33,903 bases of DNA from an uncultured Cohaesibacter sp. (GCF_963662805.1 NZ_OY759874.1:1-33903), one strand, 5' to 3'. Positions 16,476 through 24,143 are shown, counted from the first letter of the stretch. Translations and numbers: made by a program. Notes: a model not told the origin generated them from the sequence alone.

Positions 16476-17363
16476 TCAGGCCCTGTCCATTCCAAGCACC
16501 AGCGAGCGCAATTCATCTGTGACCTGCGGCCGGGTACCAAACCAGTGCTCAAAACCGGGCACCGCCTGATGCAGCAGCATCCCCAGACCATCGACAATCG
16601 GGTTGCCGCGGGCCTGCGCCTGATCCAAAAGACCGGTGATCAGGGGCGTGTAGACAATATCAGAGACAAGGGCGCTTTTGGGCAATGCAGAGAGGTCCAT
16701 GTCGAGCGGTGGCTGGCCGGTCATGCCCAGAGACGAGGTGTTGACGACGAGATCGCAATCCTCGAGCAAGCTTTCCCTTGCCTCCCAATCCGAAACCGAG
16801 ATGACTTTTCCCATTCCAAGCGTTTCAAAGTGAAGCGCCAGAGCCTCGGCCCGTTGCCTCGTTCGATTCACAACCGTAACCTTTTCAAAGCCGCGCTCGA
16901 TCAGTCCATGGACGATGGGCCGCGCTGCACCACCGGCACCAAGAACCAGCGCTTTTGCACCCGGGTTTTGGTCCCAGCTCGGTTGATGCTGGTCGAGATT
17001 GGCGAGAAAACCATAGCCATCGGTGTTGTCGGCGTACAGCTTATCCCCTTCAAACCAGAGGGTATTGGCCGCGCCCAGTATCTTGGCCGTAGGATGAAGC
17101 ACATCGACAAAGGGCAGGATCGCCTCTTTGTGCGGGATGGTCACATTGCCGCCAACGAATCCCTTGTCTGCCAGCGAAGCAACAAACGCTTCAAGCTTGT
17201 CCGGCTCGACCGCGATCTTCTCGTAAGAGCCGGCAAGATTGTGCTGCTCGAGCCAATGGCTGTGAATGGTAGGGGATTTCGAGTGAGAAATCGGCCATCC
17301 GATCACGAAGGCTTTCGGTGTCTCGACCGGTTTTGTGGCTTCAATGCCCGTGGGTTGCTGCAT
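16476..17363 (-). CDS. aroE: Shikimate dehydrogenase
   Basis: AroE reduces 3-dehydroshikimate to shikimate with NADPH, in the aromatic amino acid pathway. The 295-residue product shows the substrate motif IGWPISHSKSP (about 21-31), the catalytic lysine in NVTIPHK (Lys79) with partner Asp115 in ADNTDGYGF, and the NADP-binding glycine motif LGAGGAAR (141-148). An extra N-terminal stretch of about 15 residues precedes the family's usual start, so a later start is possible but no internal ATG is available there. Three bases separate it from the maf stop. Confidence 0.97.
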   Translation of the reverse strand: MQQPTGIEATKPVETPKAFVIGWPISHSKSPTIHSHWLEQHNLAGSYEKIAVEPDKLEAFVASLADKGFVGGNVTIPHKEAILPFVDVLHPTAKILGAANTLWFEGDKLYADNTDGYGFLANLDQHQPSWDQNPGAKALVLGAGGAARPIVHGLIERGFEKVTVVNRTRQRAEALALHFETLGMGKVISVSDWEARESLLEDCDLVVNTSSLGMTGQPPLDMDLSALPKSALVSDIVYTPLITGLLDQAQARGNPIVDGLGMLLHQAVPGFEHWFGTRPQVTDELRSLVLGMDRA

Positions 17364-17366
17364 GGG

Positions 17367-17963
17367 TCAGAATTCCAGATGTTGATGCTCACGCAAATAG
17401 GACAGCAGCGGCAGCATTGGCAATCCGAGAATGGTGAAATAGTCGCCTTCGATCTTCTCGAACAGTTGGATACCAAGACCTTCAAGCTGGTAACAGCCAA
17501 CGCTGGAACGGACCTGATCGCCAACCCGTGCCATATAGTGGCCGACTTCTGCGGGCGTCAGATCGCGCATAGTCAATGTCGCGGTCGACACATAATTCCA
17601 CAGGGTGATGCCATCCATCACACAGGCAACGGCCGAGTGGAGCTGATGGGTCTTGCCCGCAAGATCGAGAAGCTGGCGTCGCGCTGCATCCTCATCGGCG
17701 GGTTTGTTGAAGCGGCGGTCTCCCAGACCAAGGGTCTGATCGGCGCCGATGACAATACAGCCGGGATGGCGATCCGAAACATCAATGGCCTTCACCCCTG
17801 CCAGAAGCTCCGCAATATCTTGCGGACTGCCACCGGTATCGACCAGTGGCTGCTCGGCTGCTCGTTCGTCGATTTCTGCCGCAACACACTCAAAGCTTAA
17901 ACCGGCATTGCTCAGAAGGGTGGCGCGCGCCTGACTTTTGGACGCTAGAATCAGCGGATACAT
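17367..17963 (-). CDS. maf: Maf-family nucleotide pyrophosphatase
   Basis: Maf proteins hydrolyse non-canonical nucleoside triphosphates (dTTP/UTP or m7GTP types), limiting incorporation of modified nucleotides. The 198-residue product has the N-terminal LASKSQARATLLSNAG substrate loop, the catalytic aspartate in IGADQTL (Asp75), and the C-terminal VGCYQLEGLGIQLFEKIEGDYFTILGLP block. The sequence does not allow a firm choice between the two substrate classes. It heads the tight maf-aroE-coaE run and lies 107 bases from the PPSR-type gene. Confidence 0.95.
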   Translation of the reverse strand: MYPLILASKSQARATLLSNAGLSFECVAAEIDERAAEQPLVDTGGSPQDIAELLAGVKAIDVSDRHPGCIVIGADQTLGLGDRRFNKPADEDAARRQLLDLAGKTHQLHSAVACVMDGITLWNYVSTATLTMRDLTPAEVGHYMARVGDQVRSSVGCYQLEGLGIQLFEKIEGDYFTILGLPMLPLLSYLREHQHLEF

Positions 17964-18070
17964 TGGATTTTCTTTTCTCTCATTGCCTATTGAAAGTGAG
18001 CTTTAAAAGACTTGCCCATGGAACGGAAGCCTTTTGGCGATTTTTTGACCCTTTCGTTTTCTTTGCGAGA

Positions 18071-18913
18071 TCAGTCTGGCAACGGCTTCTCGGCATGGTG
18101 ACGGTGTCTTTGGTAAAGCTTGAAGATTTCTGCCGCGGTTTCCTCGATGGATTTCCGCGTCACATCAAGAAGCGGCCATTGGTGGGTCTGGCAAATCCTG
18201 CGGGTGTAGGCGATTTCCTCATTGATCAGGATGCGATTGAGATAGTCGCTGCCTTCCTGGTCGGACTTCAGACCCAACACACGGTGCTGGCGCACCTGCA
18301 TGATTTGCTGCGGGCTCGCAACAAGTCCAATGATCAGGGGATGCCTTGCCTGCTCAAGCGTGATGGGAATCGGCAGATTGCTGACAATCGGTATGTTGGC
18401 GACCTTCAAGCTCCGCTGGGCGAGATAGAGAGATGTCGGGGTCTTGGTCGTTCGGGAAATGCCCAGAATGATGATGTCATCCTTCTCTATAGAGTGGAGT
18501 GATTGGCCGTCATCGTGGCTCATAGTGTAGTTGAGCGCTTCAAGGCGACGGAAATATCCCGCATCAAGACTGTGCTGGGCGGCGACCTGTCGCGTCTGCT
18601 GGGACCCGAGATAGGTGTGGAAGAGATCGAACACCGGCAGGAGGACATTGTAGGCCGGGACATGCAAATCGTCGCAGGCAGCTTCGAGTTTTGCCGAATG
18701 ATCGGCGTTGACCAGCGTGTAAAGAACGATTCCCGGCTGATCCTCGATTCGCTCAAGAATGGCTGAAAGCTGCCGTTCACTGCGAACGCCGGGATGAACA
18801 TGCTCGATCATTCGGCTGTGCGCATACTGAGCCGAGGCCGCACGGCTCACGGCCCGTAATGTCTCACCGGTCGCATCTGAAATCAGGTGCAGATGATAGA
18901 ACTGATCTCGCAT
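18071..18913 (-). CDS. PPSR/PDRP-type bifunctional kinase-phosphorylase (DUF299)
   Basis: Members of this family switch phosphoenolpyruvate synthase or pyruvate phosphate dikinase off and on, using ADP-dependent phosphorylation and phosphate-dependent dephosphorylation of a threonine near the catalytic histidine. The 280-residue product starts with HLHLISDATGETL, carries the ADP-binding P-loop-like GISRTTKTPTSLYLA (151-165), the conserved YTMSHDDGQ segment, and a C-terminal helical part ending SIEETAAEI. Which target (PpsA or PpdK) it regulates cannot be told here. It faces away from hemE across the origin candidate, a placement seen in other Rhizobiales. Confidence 0.94.
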   Translation of the reverse strand: MRDQFYHLHLISDATGETLRAVSRAASAQYAHSRMIEHVHPGVRSERQLSAILERIEDQPGIVLYTLVNADHSAKLEAACDDLHVPAYNVLLPVFDLFHTYLGSQQTRQVAAQHSLDAGYFRRLEALNYTMSHDDGQSLHSIEKDDIIILGISRTTKTPTSLYLAQRSLKVANIPIVSNLPIPITLEQARHPLIIGLVASPQQIMQVRQHRVLGLKSDQEGSDYLNRILINEEIAYTRRICQTHQWPLLDVTRKSIEETAAEIFKLYQRHRHHAEKPLPD

Positions 18914-19179
18914 TTTTTTGAGTTACCCACCGACTCTGCCCTGCATTCTCGCCAAGAGTCTGACGATCGGCAAATTTTTGTCAAATTTCTGTTGCAATCT
19001 ATCGCTAGAAAGGCATCTGGAAGAGCAACGATTCCTCCCCAGATTACGCCAGCCCTGTGGGAATCAGGGGACAATTAGGGCTCTGGATTTCGGTCGCGAT
19101 TTTCATGCCCGTTGCCCATAGATTCGTCCCCAGAACGATTTGAGCGGGCCCGGATTTGTTAACACTCTGTTTACGAAGG

Positions 19180-19194
19180 TTAACAAACAATTAA
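19180..19194. promoter_or_regulatory. CtrA box 1 in the origin candidate
   Basis: TTAA-CAAACAA-TTAA, an exact TTAA-N7-TTAA match to the binding site of the cell-cycle regulator CtrA. A weaker copy, TTAA-N7-TTTA, lies 21 bases to the left (19159-19173). In Caulobacter such sites in the origin let CtrA block initiation. Confidence 0.7.
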
Positions 19195-19244
19195 TGCACA
19201 AGCTTCCCAGAATCCGCTACCACATATCCCACACAGCTTACGAA

Positions 19245-19260
19245 ATTTTCACGTGATCGA
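19245..19260. other. Degenerate parS-like core in the origin candidate
   Basis: TTTCACGTGA (10 bases) is intact, but the outer bases of the 16-mer do not match parS. It may be a weak ParB site or chance; it is the poorest of the eight occurrences. Confidence 0.3.
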
Positions 19261-19312
19261 GGCATCTGGATTCCTTGATGATTCAGATTTGTCCCCGCTA
19301 TTCCCGTGAGGG

Positions 19313-19327
19313 TTAAGAAAGGATTAA
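19313..19327. promoter_or_regulatory. CtrA box 2 in the origin candidate
   Basis: TTAA-GAAAGGA-TTAA, again an exact TTAA-N7-TTAA match, 130 bases to the right of box 1 and about 170 bases before the hemE start. Confidence 0.7.
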
Positions 19328-19330
19328 TAC

Positions 19331-19379
19331 CCAGCACTGCAGTTTTTCCAGTGCTGGATGTGGGTGAAATGTGGGTGAA
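19331..19379. repeat. Hairpin and tandem 11-mer pair in the origin candidate
   Basis: A perfect 9-bp inverted repeat CCAGCACTG/CAGTGCTGG (19331-19339, 19349-19357; 9-base loop) is directly followed by two tandem copies of ATGTGGGTGAA (19358-19368, 19369-19379). The tandem copies contain TGTGGGTGA, which resembles an inverted DnaA box with two transitions, so they may be weak DnaA sites. Confidence 0.6.
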
Positions 19380-19498
19380 AAAGATATCCCGCAATCCACT
19401 GCCTAAAAGAATAAACAGACTCTTAATCTAAAAATTTTTAATTGGGATTTTGGGGATGATCGTGATCAGATGTGATCGTCAAACAGAGGGACAGAATC

Positions 19499-20530
19499 GT
19501 GACCAACCGACGCCTCCTAAATGTTCTCGGCGGGAAGAGAGAACAAACTCCACCAATCTGGCTCATGCGACAGGCAGGGCGTTATCTTCCCGAGTATCGG
19601 GCAACCCGAGCCGAAGCAGGCAGCTTCCTCGATCTTTGCTACAATCCGGAATTGGCGACCGAAGTGACGATGCAGCCTATTCGCCGGTTCGGATTCGATG
19701 CAGCGATCCTGTTTTCAGATATTCTCGTCATCCCTGATGCACTTGGGCGTTCAGTGCAGTTTGTTCAAGGGGAAGGACCGAAACTCGACCCGATCAGTCC
19801 TGAGGAAATTGCCGATCTTGATCCTGCGATCGTGCTTGATGGGCTCAAACCTGTCTTTGAAGCGGTCGAGCGTATTCGTGATGGGCTGCCGGAGGAAACG
19901 ACCTTTCTTGGCTTTTGTGGTGCTCCCTGGACTGTTGCGACTTACATGATCGCTGGGCAGGGAACGCCTGATCAGGCACCTGCGCGGCTGTTTGCCCGGC
20001 GCGAACCTGAGGCGTTTGCCCGGCTGATGGATGTGCTGGTCGAGGCATCGATCCTTTATCTCATCAAACAATTGCGATCCGGTGCGGATGCGGTTCAGAT
20101 TTTCGACAGCTGGGCGGGCGTGCTTGATGATGCGCTGTTCCTGTCGGCGTCCCAGAATCCGATTGCACGGATTGTCAAAGGCGTTCGGGCCGAACTTCCC
20201 GATGCCAAGATCATCGGTTTCCCGAAGGGAGCTGCCCAGAGACTGGAAGGGTTTGTCGAGGCGACCGGGGTCAATGCGGTTGGTCTTGACTGGACAGTGC
20301 CGCTTGATTGGGCTCACGATCATCTTCAGACCAAGGTTGCTCTGCAAGGCAATCTCGATCCGACGCTTCTGATCACCGGAGGTCGGGATCTCGATGCTTC
20401 CATTGATCGCATCATGGAGGCGTGGGGCGATGGGCCGTTTATTTTCAATCTTGGCCATGGCATCACGCCGCAAGGGGACATCGATCTGGTGCATCAGCTG
20501 ATCAATCGCGTCCGATCCTACGGCAAATGA
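19499..20530 (+). CDS. hemE: Uroporphyrinogen decarboxylase
   Basis: HemE removes four carboxyl groups from uroporphyrinogen III, giving coproporphyrinogen III in heme synthesis. The 343-residue product has the signature PPIWLMRQAGRYLPEYR near the N-terminus, the FSDILVIPDALG segment, GFCGAPWTVATYM, and IFDSWAG. GLDWTVPL, ALQGNLDPTLL and NLGHGITP also fit. I choose GTG 19499 (MTNRRLLNVLGGKRE) because AGGGA sits seven bases before it; the frame extends to a GTG at 19472 without such a site. It is the first gene on the right side of the origin candidate, as in Caulobacter, where its promoter lies in the origin. Confidence 0.97.
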   Translation: MTNRRLLNVLGGKREQTPPIWLMRQAGRYLPEYRATRAEAGSFLDLCYNPELATEVTMQPIRRFGFDAAILFSDILVIPDALGRSVQFVQGEGPKLDPISPEEIADLDPAIVLDGLKPVFEAVERIRDGLPEETTFLGFCGAPWTVATYMIAGQGTPDQAPARLFARREPEAFARLMDVLVEASILYLIKQLRSGADAVQIFDSWAGVLDDALFLSASQNPIARIVKGVRAELPDAKIIGFPKGAAQRLEGFVEATGVNAVGLDWTVPLDWAHDHLQTKVALQGNLDPTLLITGGRDLDASIDRIMEAWGDGPFIFNLGHGITPQGDIDLVHQLINRVRSYGK

Positions 20531-20592
20531 TCATTTGATCTTATTGCCTGACTGATCCCTTTTCGGGCCATTCCAAGAGAAGAGAGCATGTG

Positions 20593-21042
20593 ATGGAATT
20601 TCTTCAATTCCTCGACTATTCATGGACCAAGGCTTTGCACATCATTTCGGTCATCACCTGGATGGCCGGAATTTTCTATCTGCCAAGGCTGTTTGTCTAT
20701 CACGCCCAGACGGAAATCGGGACGGACAAGTCCGAGACTTTCAAGATTATGGAGCGGCGTTTGCTGAAGGGGATCATGAATCCTTCGCTGATTGCCACCT
20801 GGATTTTCGGTCTGTGGCTGGCCTTTCCGCATGCCATCTGGCAAGGCGATGCCATCTGGTTGCATATCAAGTTCGTCCTTGTTTTCGCCATGACCGGCTA
20901 CCATATGATGTGTGCACGCTACGTGCGACTTTTCGCGGCGGATGCGAATCAGAAGGACCATGTCTACTTTCGGATCTTCAATGAAGTCCCCACTTTGTTG
21001 ATGGTCGCTATCGTGATACTGGCAGTCGTTAAGCCATTCTAA
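20593..21042 (+). CDS. hemJ: Protoporphyrinogen IX oxidase HemJ
   Basis: HemJ oxidises protoporphyrinogen IX to protoporphyrin IX in the membrane in bacteria lacking HemG/HemY. The 149-residue product has about four membrane spans and the conserved WTKALHIISVITWMAGIFYLPRLFVYH block with a histidine thought to bind heme, plus ERRLLKGIMNPSL, WLHIKFVLVF and YFRIFNEVPTLLM. ATG 20593 is preferred over the GTG three bases earlier because of spacing to GAGAG. It lies 62 bases after hemE and shares its pathway. Confidence 0.95.
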   Translation: MEFLQFLDYSWTKALHIISVITWMAGIFYLPRLFVYHAQTEIGTDKSETFKIMERRLLKGIMNPSLIATWIFGLWLAFPHAIWQGDAIWLHIKFVLVFAMTGYHMMCARYVRLFAADANQKDHVYFRIFNEVPTLLMVAIVILAVVKPF

Positions 21043-21128
21043 TTCCGCCTTTTGTATAGGGAAAGTGCGGAAAAGCGGAGGAATCCTTCCCGTTGATATC
21101 GGGAAGTACATTTTTGTCTCATTAGTAC

Positions 21129-21157
21129 TTGCTACAGACCTAGGTTGCGGCTATGGT
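21129..21157 (+). promoter_or_regulatory. Weak candidate promoter of rho
   Basis: TTGCTA (21129-21134) and TATGGT (21152-21157) are 17 bases apart, each matching four of six consensus bases, in the 258-base gap before rho. It would give a leader of about 135 nucleotides. Confidence 0.3.
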
Positions 21158-21189
21158 CGCCGAAATCGTGATAAAACGATAGGTCGCGA

Positions 21190-21292
21190 AAGCACTTCTT
21201 CTTCTTCGCTTTCAAGACGACAAAGTGTGCCACATACCAAGCGCTTTGTACTCTCCTTACTTCTTTCCCCTGGTTGCTTACCTTTCAAGAGA
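21190..21292 (+). promoter_or_regulatory. C-rich, G-poor leader of rho (possible rut site)
   Basis: The roughly 100 bases before the rho ribosome site are pyrimidine-rich (CTTCTTCTTCTT, CTCTCCTTACTTCTTTCCCC) with C clearly exceeding G. Such C-over-G stretches are where Rho loads, and rho genes are often controlled by their own product. Inference only. Confidence 0.35.
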
Positions 21293-21300
21293 GTTTCGCT

Positions 21301-22566
21301 ATGCGCGAAATGAAACTACAAGAACTCAAAAAAAAATCCCCAACAGAGCTATTGAATTTTGCCGAAGAGCTCGAGGTCGAAAACGCCAGTACGCTGCGAA
21401 AGCAGGAGCTGCTGTTTGCAATCCTCAAAGAATTGGCAGAGAGTGATACGGACATCATCGGAGAAGGTGTCGTCGAAGTGCTGCAGGACGGTTTCGGTTT
21501 TCTGCGCTCTCCCGACGCCAACTATCTGCCCGGTCCGGATGACATCTATATTTCGCCGTCTCAAATCCGGCGTTTTTCGCTCAGGACCGGTGATACGGTT
21601 GAGGGGCATATTCGCAGCCCCAAGGAGGGCGAGCGCTATTTTGCCCTTCTGAAAGTGAACACTGTCAATTTCGAAGACCCTGACAAGGCCCGTCACAAGG
21701 TCCATTTCGATAACCTGACACCGCTCCATCCTGAAGAACGATTCAAACTGGAATCAACCGATCCGGCCGGCAAGGATATGTCGAGCCGCGTGATCGATCT
21801 GGTGGCTCCGCTTGGCAAAGGCCAGCGTGCCCTGATCGTTGCGCCGCCACGTACCGGTAAGACGGTTCTGCTTCAGAATATCGCAAAGTCCATTACCGCC
21901 AACCATCCGGACAGCTGTCTGATCGTTCTGCTGATCGATGAACGTCCTGAAGAGGTGACGGACATGAAGCGGACGGTGAATGGGGAAGTGGTCTCCTCGA
22001 CGTTCGATGAACCAGCTTCTCGCCACGTACAGGTCGCCGAAATGGTGATCGAAAAGGCCAAGCGTCTGGTTGAACATGGTCGGGATGTGGTCATTCTTCT
22101 TGATTCCATCACCCGACTTGGTCGTGCCTACAACACCGTCATCCCGTCTTCGGGCAAGGTTCTGACCGGTGGTGTCGATGCCAACGCCTTGCAGCGGCCG
22201 AAGCGGTTCTTCGGTGCAGCCCGTAATATCGAGGAAGGCGGCTCGTTGACGATCATCGCAACCGCCCTCATTGATACCGGCAGCCGCATGGACGAGGTGA
22301 TCTTTGAGGAATTCAAGGGCACGGGTAACGCCGAAATCGTGCTTGATCGCAAGGTTTCCGACAAGCGCATCTTCCCGGCGATGGATATCCTCAAGTCCGG
22401 TACCCGCAAGGAAGAGCTCATGGTGGATCGCAAGGATCTGCAGAAGGTCTTTGTCCTTCGCCGAATTCTCGGTGCCATGAGCAACGTCGATGCTATCGAG
22501 TTCCTGCTCGACAAGCTTCGGTCTACCAAGAACAACGCCGAATTCTTCGATAATATGAATACCTGA
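21301..22566 (+). CDS. rho: Transcription termination factor Rho
   Basis: Rho is the hexameric RNA-dependent ATPase that ends transcription. The 421-residue product, the usual alphaproteobacterial length, has the N-terminal helical domain MREMKLQELKKKSPTELL, the RNA-binding cold-shock-like region GFGFLRSPDANYLPGPDDIYISPSQ (split: about 64-88), Walker A PPRTGKT (182-188), Walker B DVVILLDSITR, the Q-loop LTGGVDANALQ and the R-loop NIEEGGSLTI. ATG 21301 has AAGAGAG 8-14 bases upstream; the frame's earlier start at 21274 lacks support. It is followed by a strong terminator, separating it from mnmE. Confidence 0.98.
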   Translation: MREMKLQELKKKSPTELLNFAEELEVENASTLRKQELLFAILKELAESDTDIIGEGVVEVLQDGFGFLRSPDANYLPGPDDIYISPSQIRRFSLRTGDTVEGHIRSPKEGERYFALLKVNTVNFEDPDKARHKVHFDNLTPLHPEERFKLESTDPAGKDMSSRVIDLVAPLGKGQRALIVAPPRTGKTVLLQNIAKSITANHPDSCLIVLLIDERPEEVTDMKRTVNGEVVSSTFDEPASRHVQVAEMVIEKAKRLVEHGRDVVILLDSITRLGRAYNTVIPSSGKVLTGGVDANALQRPKRFFGAARNIEEGGSLTIIATALIDTGSRMDEVIFEEFKGTGNAEIVLDRKVSDKRIFPAMDILKSGTRKEELMVDRKDLQKVFVLRRILGAMSNVDAIEFLLDKLRSTKNNAEFFDNMNT

Positions 22567-22616
22567 TGTCGATGGCGGGCTCAGATTGGGGCTTGCCGTT
22601 GAGACCAGGAAGGATT

Positions 22617-22656
22617 AGAAAGCCGTCTGACATTGGTCGGGCGGCTTTCTTTGTTT
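22617..22656 (+). terminator. Intrinsic terminator after rho
   Basis: A 15-bp stem (22617-22631 with 22636-22650, two G-U pairs) closes an ATTG tetraloop and is followed by a T-rich tail TTGTTTG. It lies 50 bases past the rho stop. Confidence 0.85.
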
Positions 22657-22695
22657 GTCCGGCCTTTTTATCCCGCAGATTGTCCGTTGTGTGAT

Positions 22696-22717
22696 TGTCG
22701 CCAAAAGGCTGGCGACA
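22696..22717. repeat. Perfect 8-bp inverted repeat before mnmE
   Basis: TGTCGCCA-AAAGGC-TGGCGACA, about 87 bases upstream of the mnmE start. It could form a hairpin in a leader RNA or be a dimer binding site; no T-run follows, so it is not a terminator. Confidence 0.5.
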
Positions 22718-22803
22718 GGCAAAGTCGATTCGGACTTGAAATGATCTGCGTCTCCTGAGGACAAGATCAGGCCCGTGATGTGCGGAGCCATCAGGAAAGA
22801 ACC

Positions 22804-24138
22804 ATGAGTCGCGATACTATCTTTGCCCTGTCGAGCGGACCTGTTCCGGCCGGGGTTGCCGTCGTCCGTATTTCAGGTCCTATGGCGCATAAGGCCATGA
22901 TGCAGCTGATTGATTCGGAGCCGAAACCCAGAAGCGCCGCTCTGCGATATGTCACCAATCCGACGAATGGCGACGTGATCGATCAGGCACTGGTGCTGTT
23001 CTTTCCCGGTGAGAAGTCCTTCACCGGAGAGGACACGGTGGAATTTCATCTGCATGGCGGGCGGGCGATTGTCAGGGCGATGATCGATCTATTGGGGTCC
23101 TTTGAGGGATGCCGGATGGCCGAAGCGGGTGAGTTTTCGCGGCGGGCGTTTGAGAACGGCAAGTTCGATCTGACCGAGATCGAGGGGCTCGCTGACCTTA
23201 TCCATGCGGACACCGAGAATCAGCGCAAGCAGGCGATGAGACAGGCGAGCGGGGCGCATCGCAGTGTCATCGATGGCTGGCGTGAGGTGCTGCTCTATGG
23301 CCGCAGCATGATCGAGGCGGAACTCGATTTTTCTGATGAGGAAGACGTGCCGGGTAGCGTGTCCGACGTCATCTGGCCGAAGCTTGAAGAACTGAAACGC
23401 GAGATCGAGGATCATTTGTCCCGTGCTGGTCAGGGTGAGCGATTGCGCAATGGCATGACCGTGGTGCTGGTGGGTCACCCCAATGCGGGCAAGTCATCCT
23501 TGCTCAACTGGTTTGCCAAGCGCGATGTTGCGATTGTGACCGAGGAAGCGGGGACCACCCGTGATCTTTTAGAGCTGCATCTCGACATTGCGGGCTATCC
23601 CGTCACGATGATTGATACGGCGGGATTGCGCGAGGCAGAAAATCTTGTGGAGCGGGAAGGGATCCGCCGGGCACTGGAGAAGAGCGAGAATGCAGATCTG
23701 CTGATCGAGCTTGTTGATGCCGGCTCGCCGGAGGCGCGTGTGGAGATCCAGAGTCCGGTCAGACGGATGGTATTGTTTAACAAGCAGGATCGAATCGGCT
23801 CAGAAACGAAGCCCGTGGAATCAGGGGATATGACGGTGTTCCCGGTGGCTGTTAAGACCGGGTTAGGCATGTCTGACTTTTACGATTCGTTTGTGAAACA
23901 AATTAAGGAATCCTTTAATGGTGCCGAAGATGTGCTAATTACGCGTAAACGACACGAAGGATATTTGCTTGAGTGTGTGGATAATGTGGATAAATCACTT
24001 ATCTACTCAGACTCTCCATTGGAAATCCGGTCTGAATATTTGCGTCAGGCTGGGGATGCTTTGGGGAAAATCACTGGAAGAATAGATGTCGAAGAAATGC
24101 TCGGCGTGATTTTCTCACAGTTCTGTGTGGGCAAATAG
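22804..24138 (+). CDS. mnmE: tRNA modification GTPase MnmE
   Basis: MnmE, with MnmG, adds the carboxymethylaminomethyl (or aminomethyl) group to U34 of tRNAs. The 444-residue product has the N-terminal folate-binding domain (GPVPAGVAVVRISG, GEDTVEFHLHGG, GEFSRRAFENGK) and helical domain. The inserted G domain shows G1 GHPNAGKS (224-231), TTRD (251-254), DTAGL (271-275) and NKQD (326-329); the conserved C-terminal CVGK tail is intact. ATG 22804 follows AGGAAAG. The last 260 bases are AT-richer than the rest and contain a tandem pair of perfect DnaA boxes at a poorly conserved part of the protein. Confidence 0.97.
   Translation: MSRDTIFALSSGPVPAGVAVVRISGPMAHKAMMQLIDSEPKPRSAALRYVTNPTNGDVIDQALVLFFPGEKSFTGEDTVEFHLHGGRAIVRAMIDLLGSFEGCRMAEAGEFSRRAFENGKFDLTEIEGLADLIHADTENQRKQAMRQASGAHRSVIDGWREVLLYGRSMIEAELDFSDEEDVPGSVSDVIWPKLEELKREIEDHLSRAGQGERLRNGMTVVLVGHPNAGKSSLLNWFAKRDVAIVTEEAGTTRDLLELHLDIAGYPVTMIDTAGLREAENLVEREGIRRALEKSENADLLIELVDAGSPEARVEIQSPVRRMVLFNKQDRIGSETKPVESGDMTVFPVAVKTGLGMSDFYDSFVKQIKESFNGAEDVLITRKRHEGYLLECVDNVDKSLIYSDSPLEIRSEYLRQAGDALGKITGRIDVEEMLGVIFSQFCVGK
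23976..23993. other. Tandem perfect DnaA boxes within mnmE
   Basis: Two adjacent copies of TGTGGATAA, the reverse complement of the consensus TTATCCACA, lie back to back at 23976-23984 and 23985-23993. They are translated as part of ECVDNVDKS. The parS cluster begins about 150 bases further on. Confidence 0.7.
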
Positions 24139-24143
24139 TGGAT

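Larger units (their letters stand above)
18914..19498. other. Candidate chromosomal replication origin (oriC)
   Basis: A 585-base gene-free divergent region between the PPSR-type gene and hemE, the place of the origin in Caulobacter and Sinorhizobium. It holds two exact TTAA-N7-TTAA CtrA boxes, a one-mismatch DnaA box (TAATGCACA, about 19192-19200), and tandem TGTGGGTGA elements, each two transitions from the DnaA consensus. It also has an AT-rich stretch (about 19401-19450) that could be the unwinding element, ten GANTC sites, an 11-bp direct repeat AGGCATCTGGA (19011-19021 and 19260-19270) and a degenerate parS core. Flanking genes point away on both sides over many kilobases. Function is inferred from position and elements. 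Confidence 0.75.

Noticed and set aside
16545..17900. 451-codon plus-strand open frame
   Set aside because: Antisense to aroE and maf, which have intact catalytic motifs.
19423..19441. Third CtrA box (TTAA...TTAA)
   Set aside because: The spacing between the two TTAA halves is 11, not 7.
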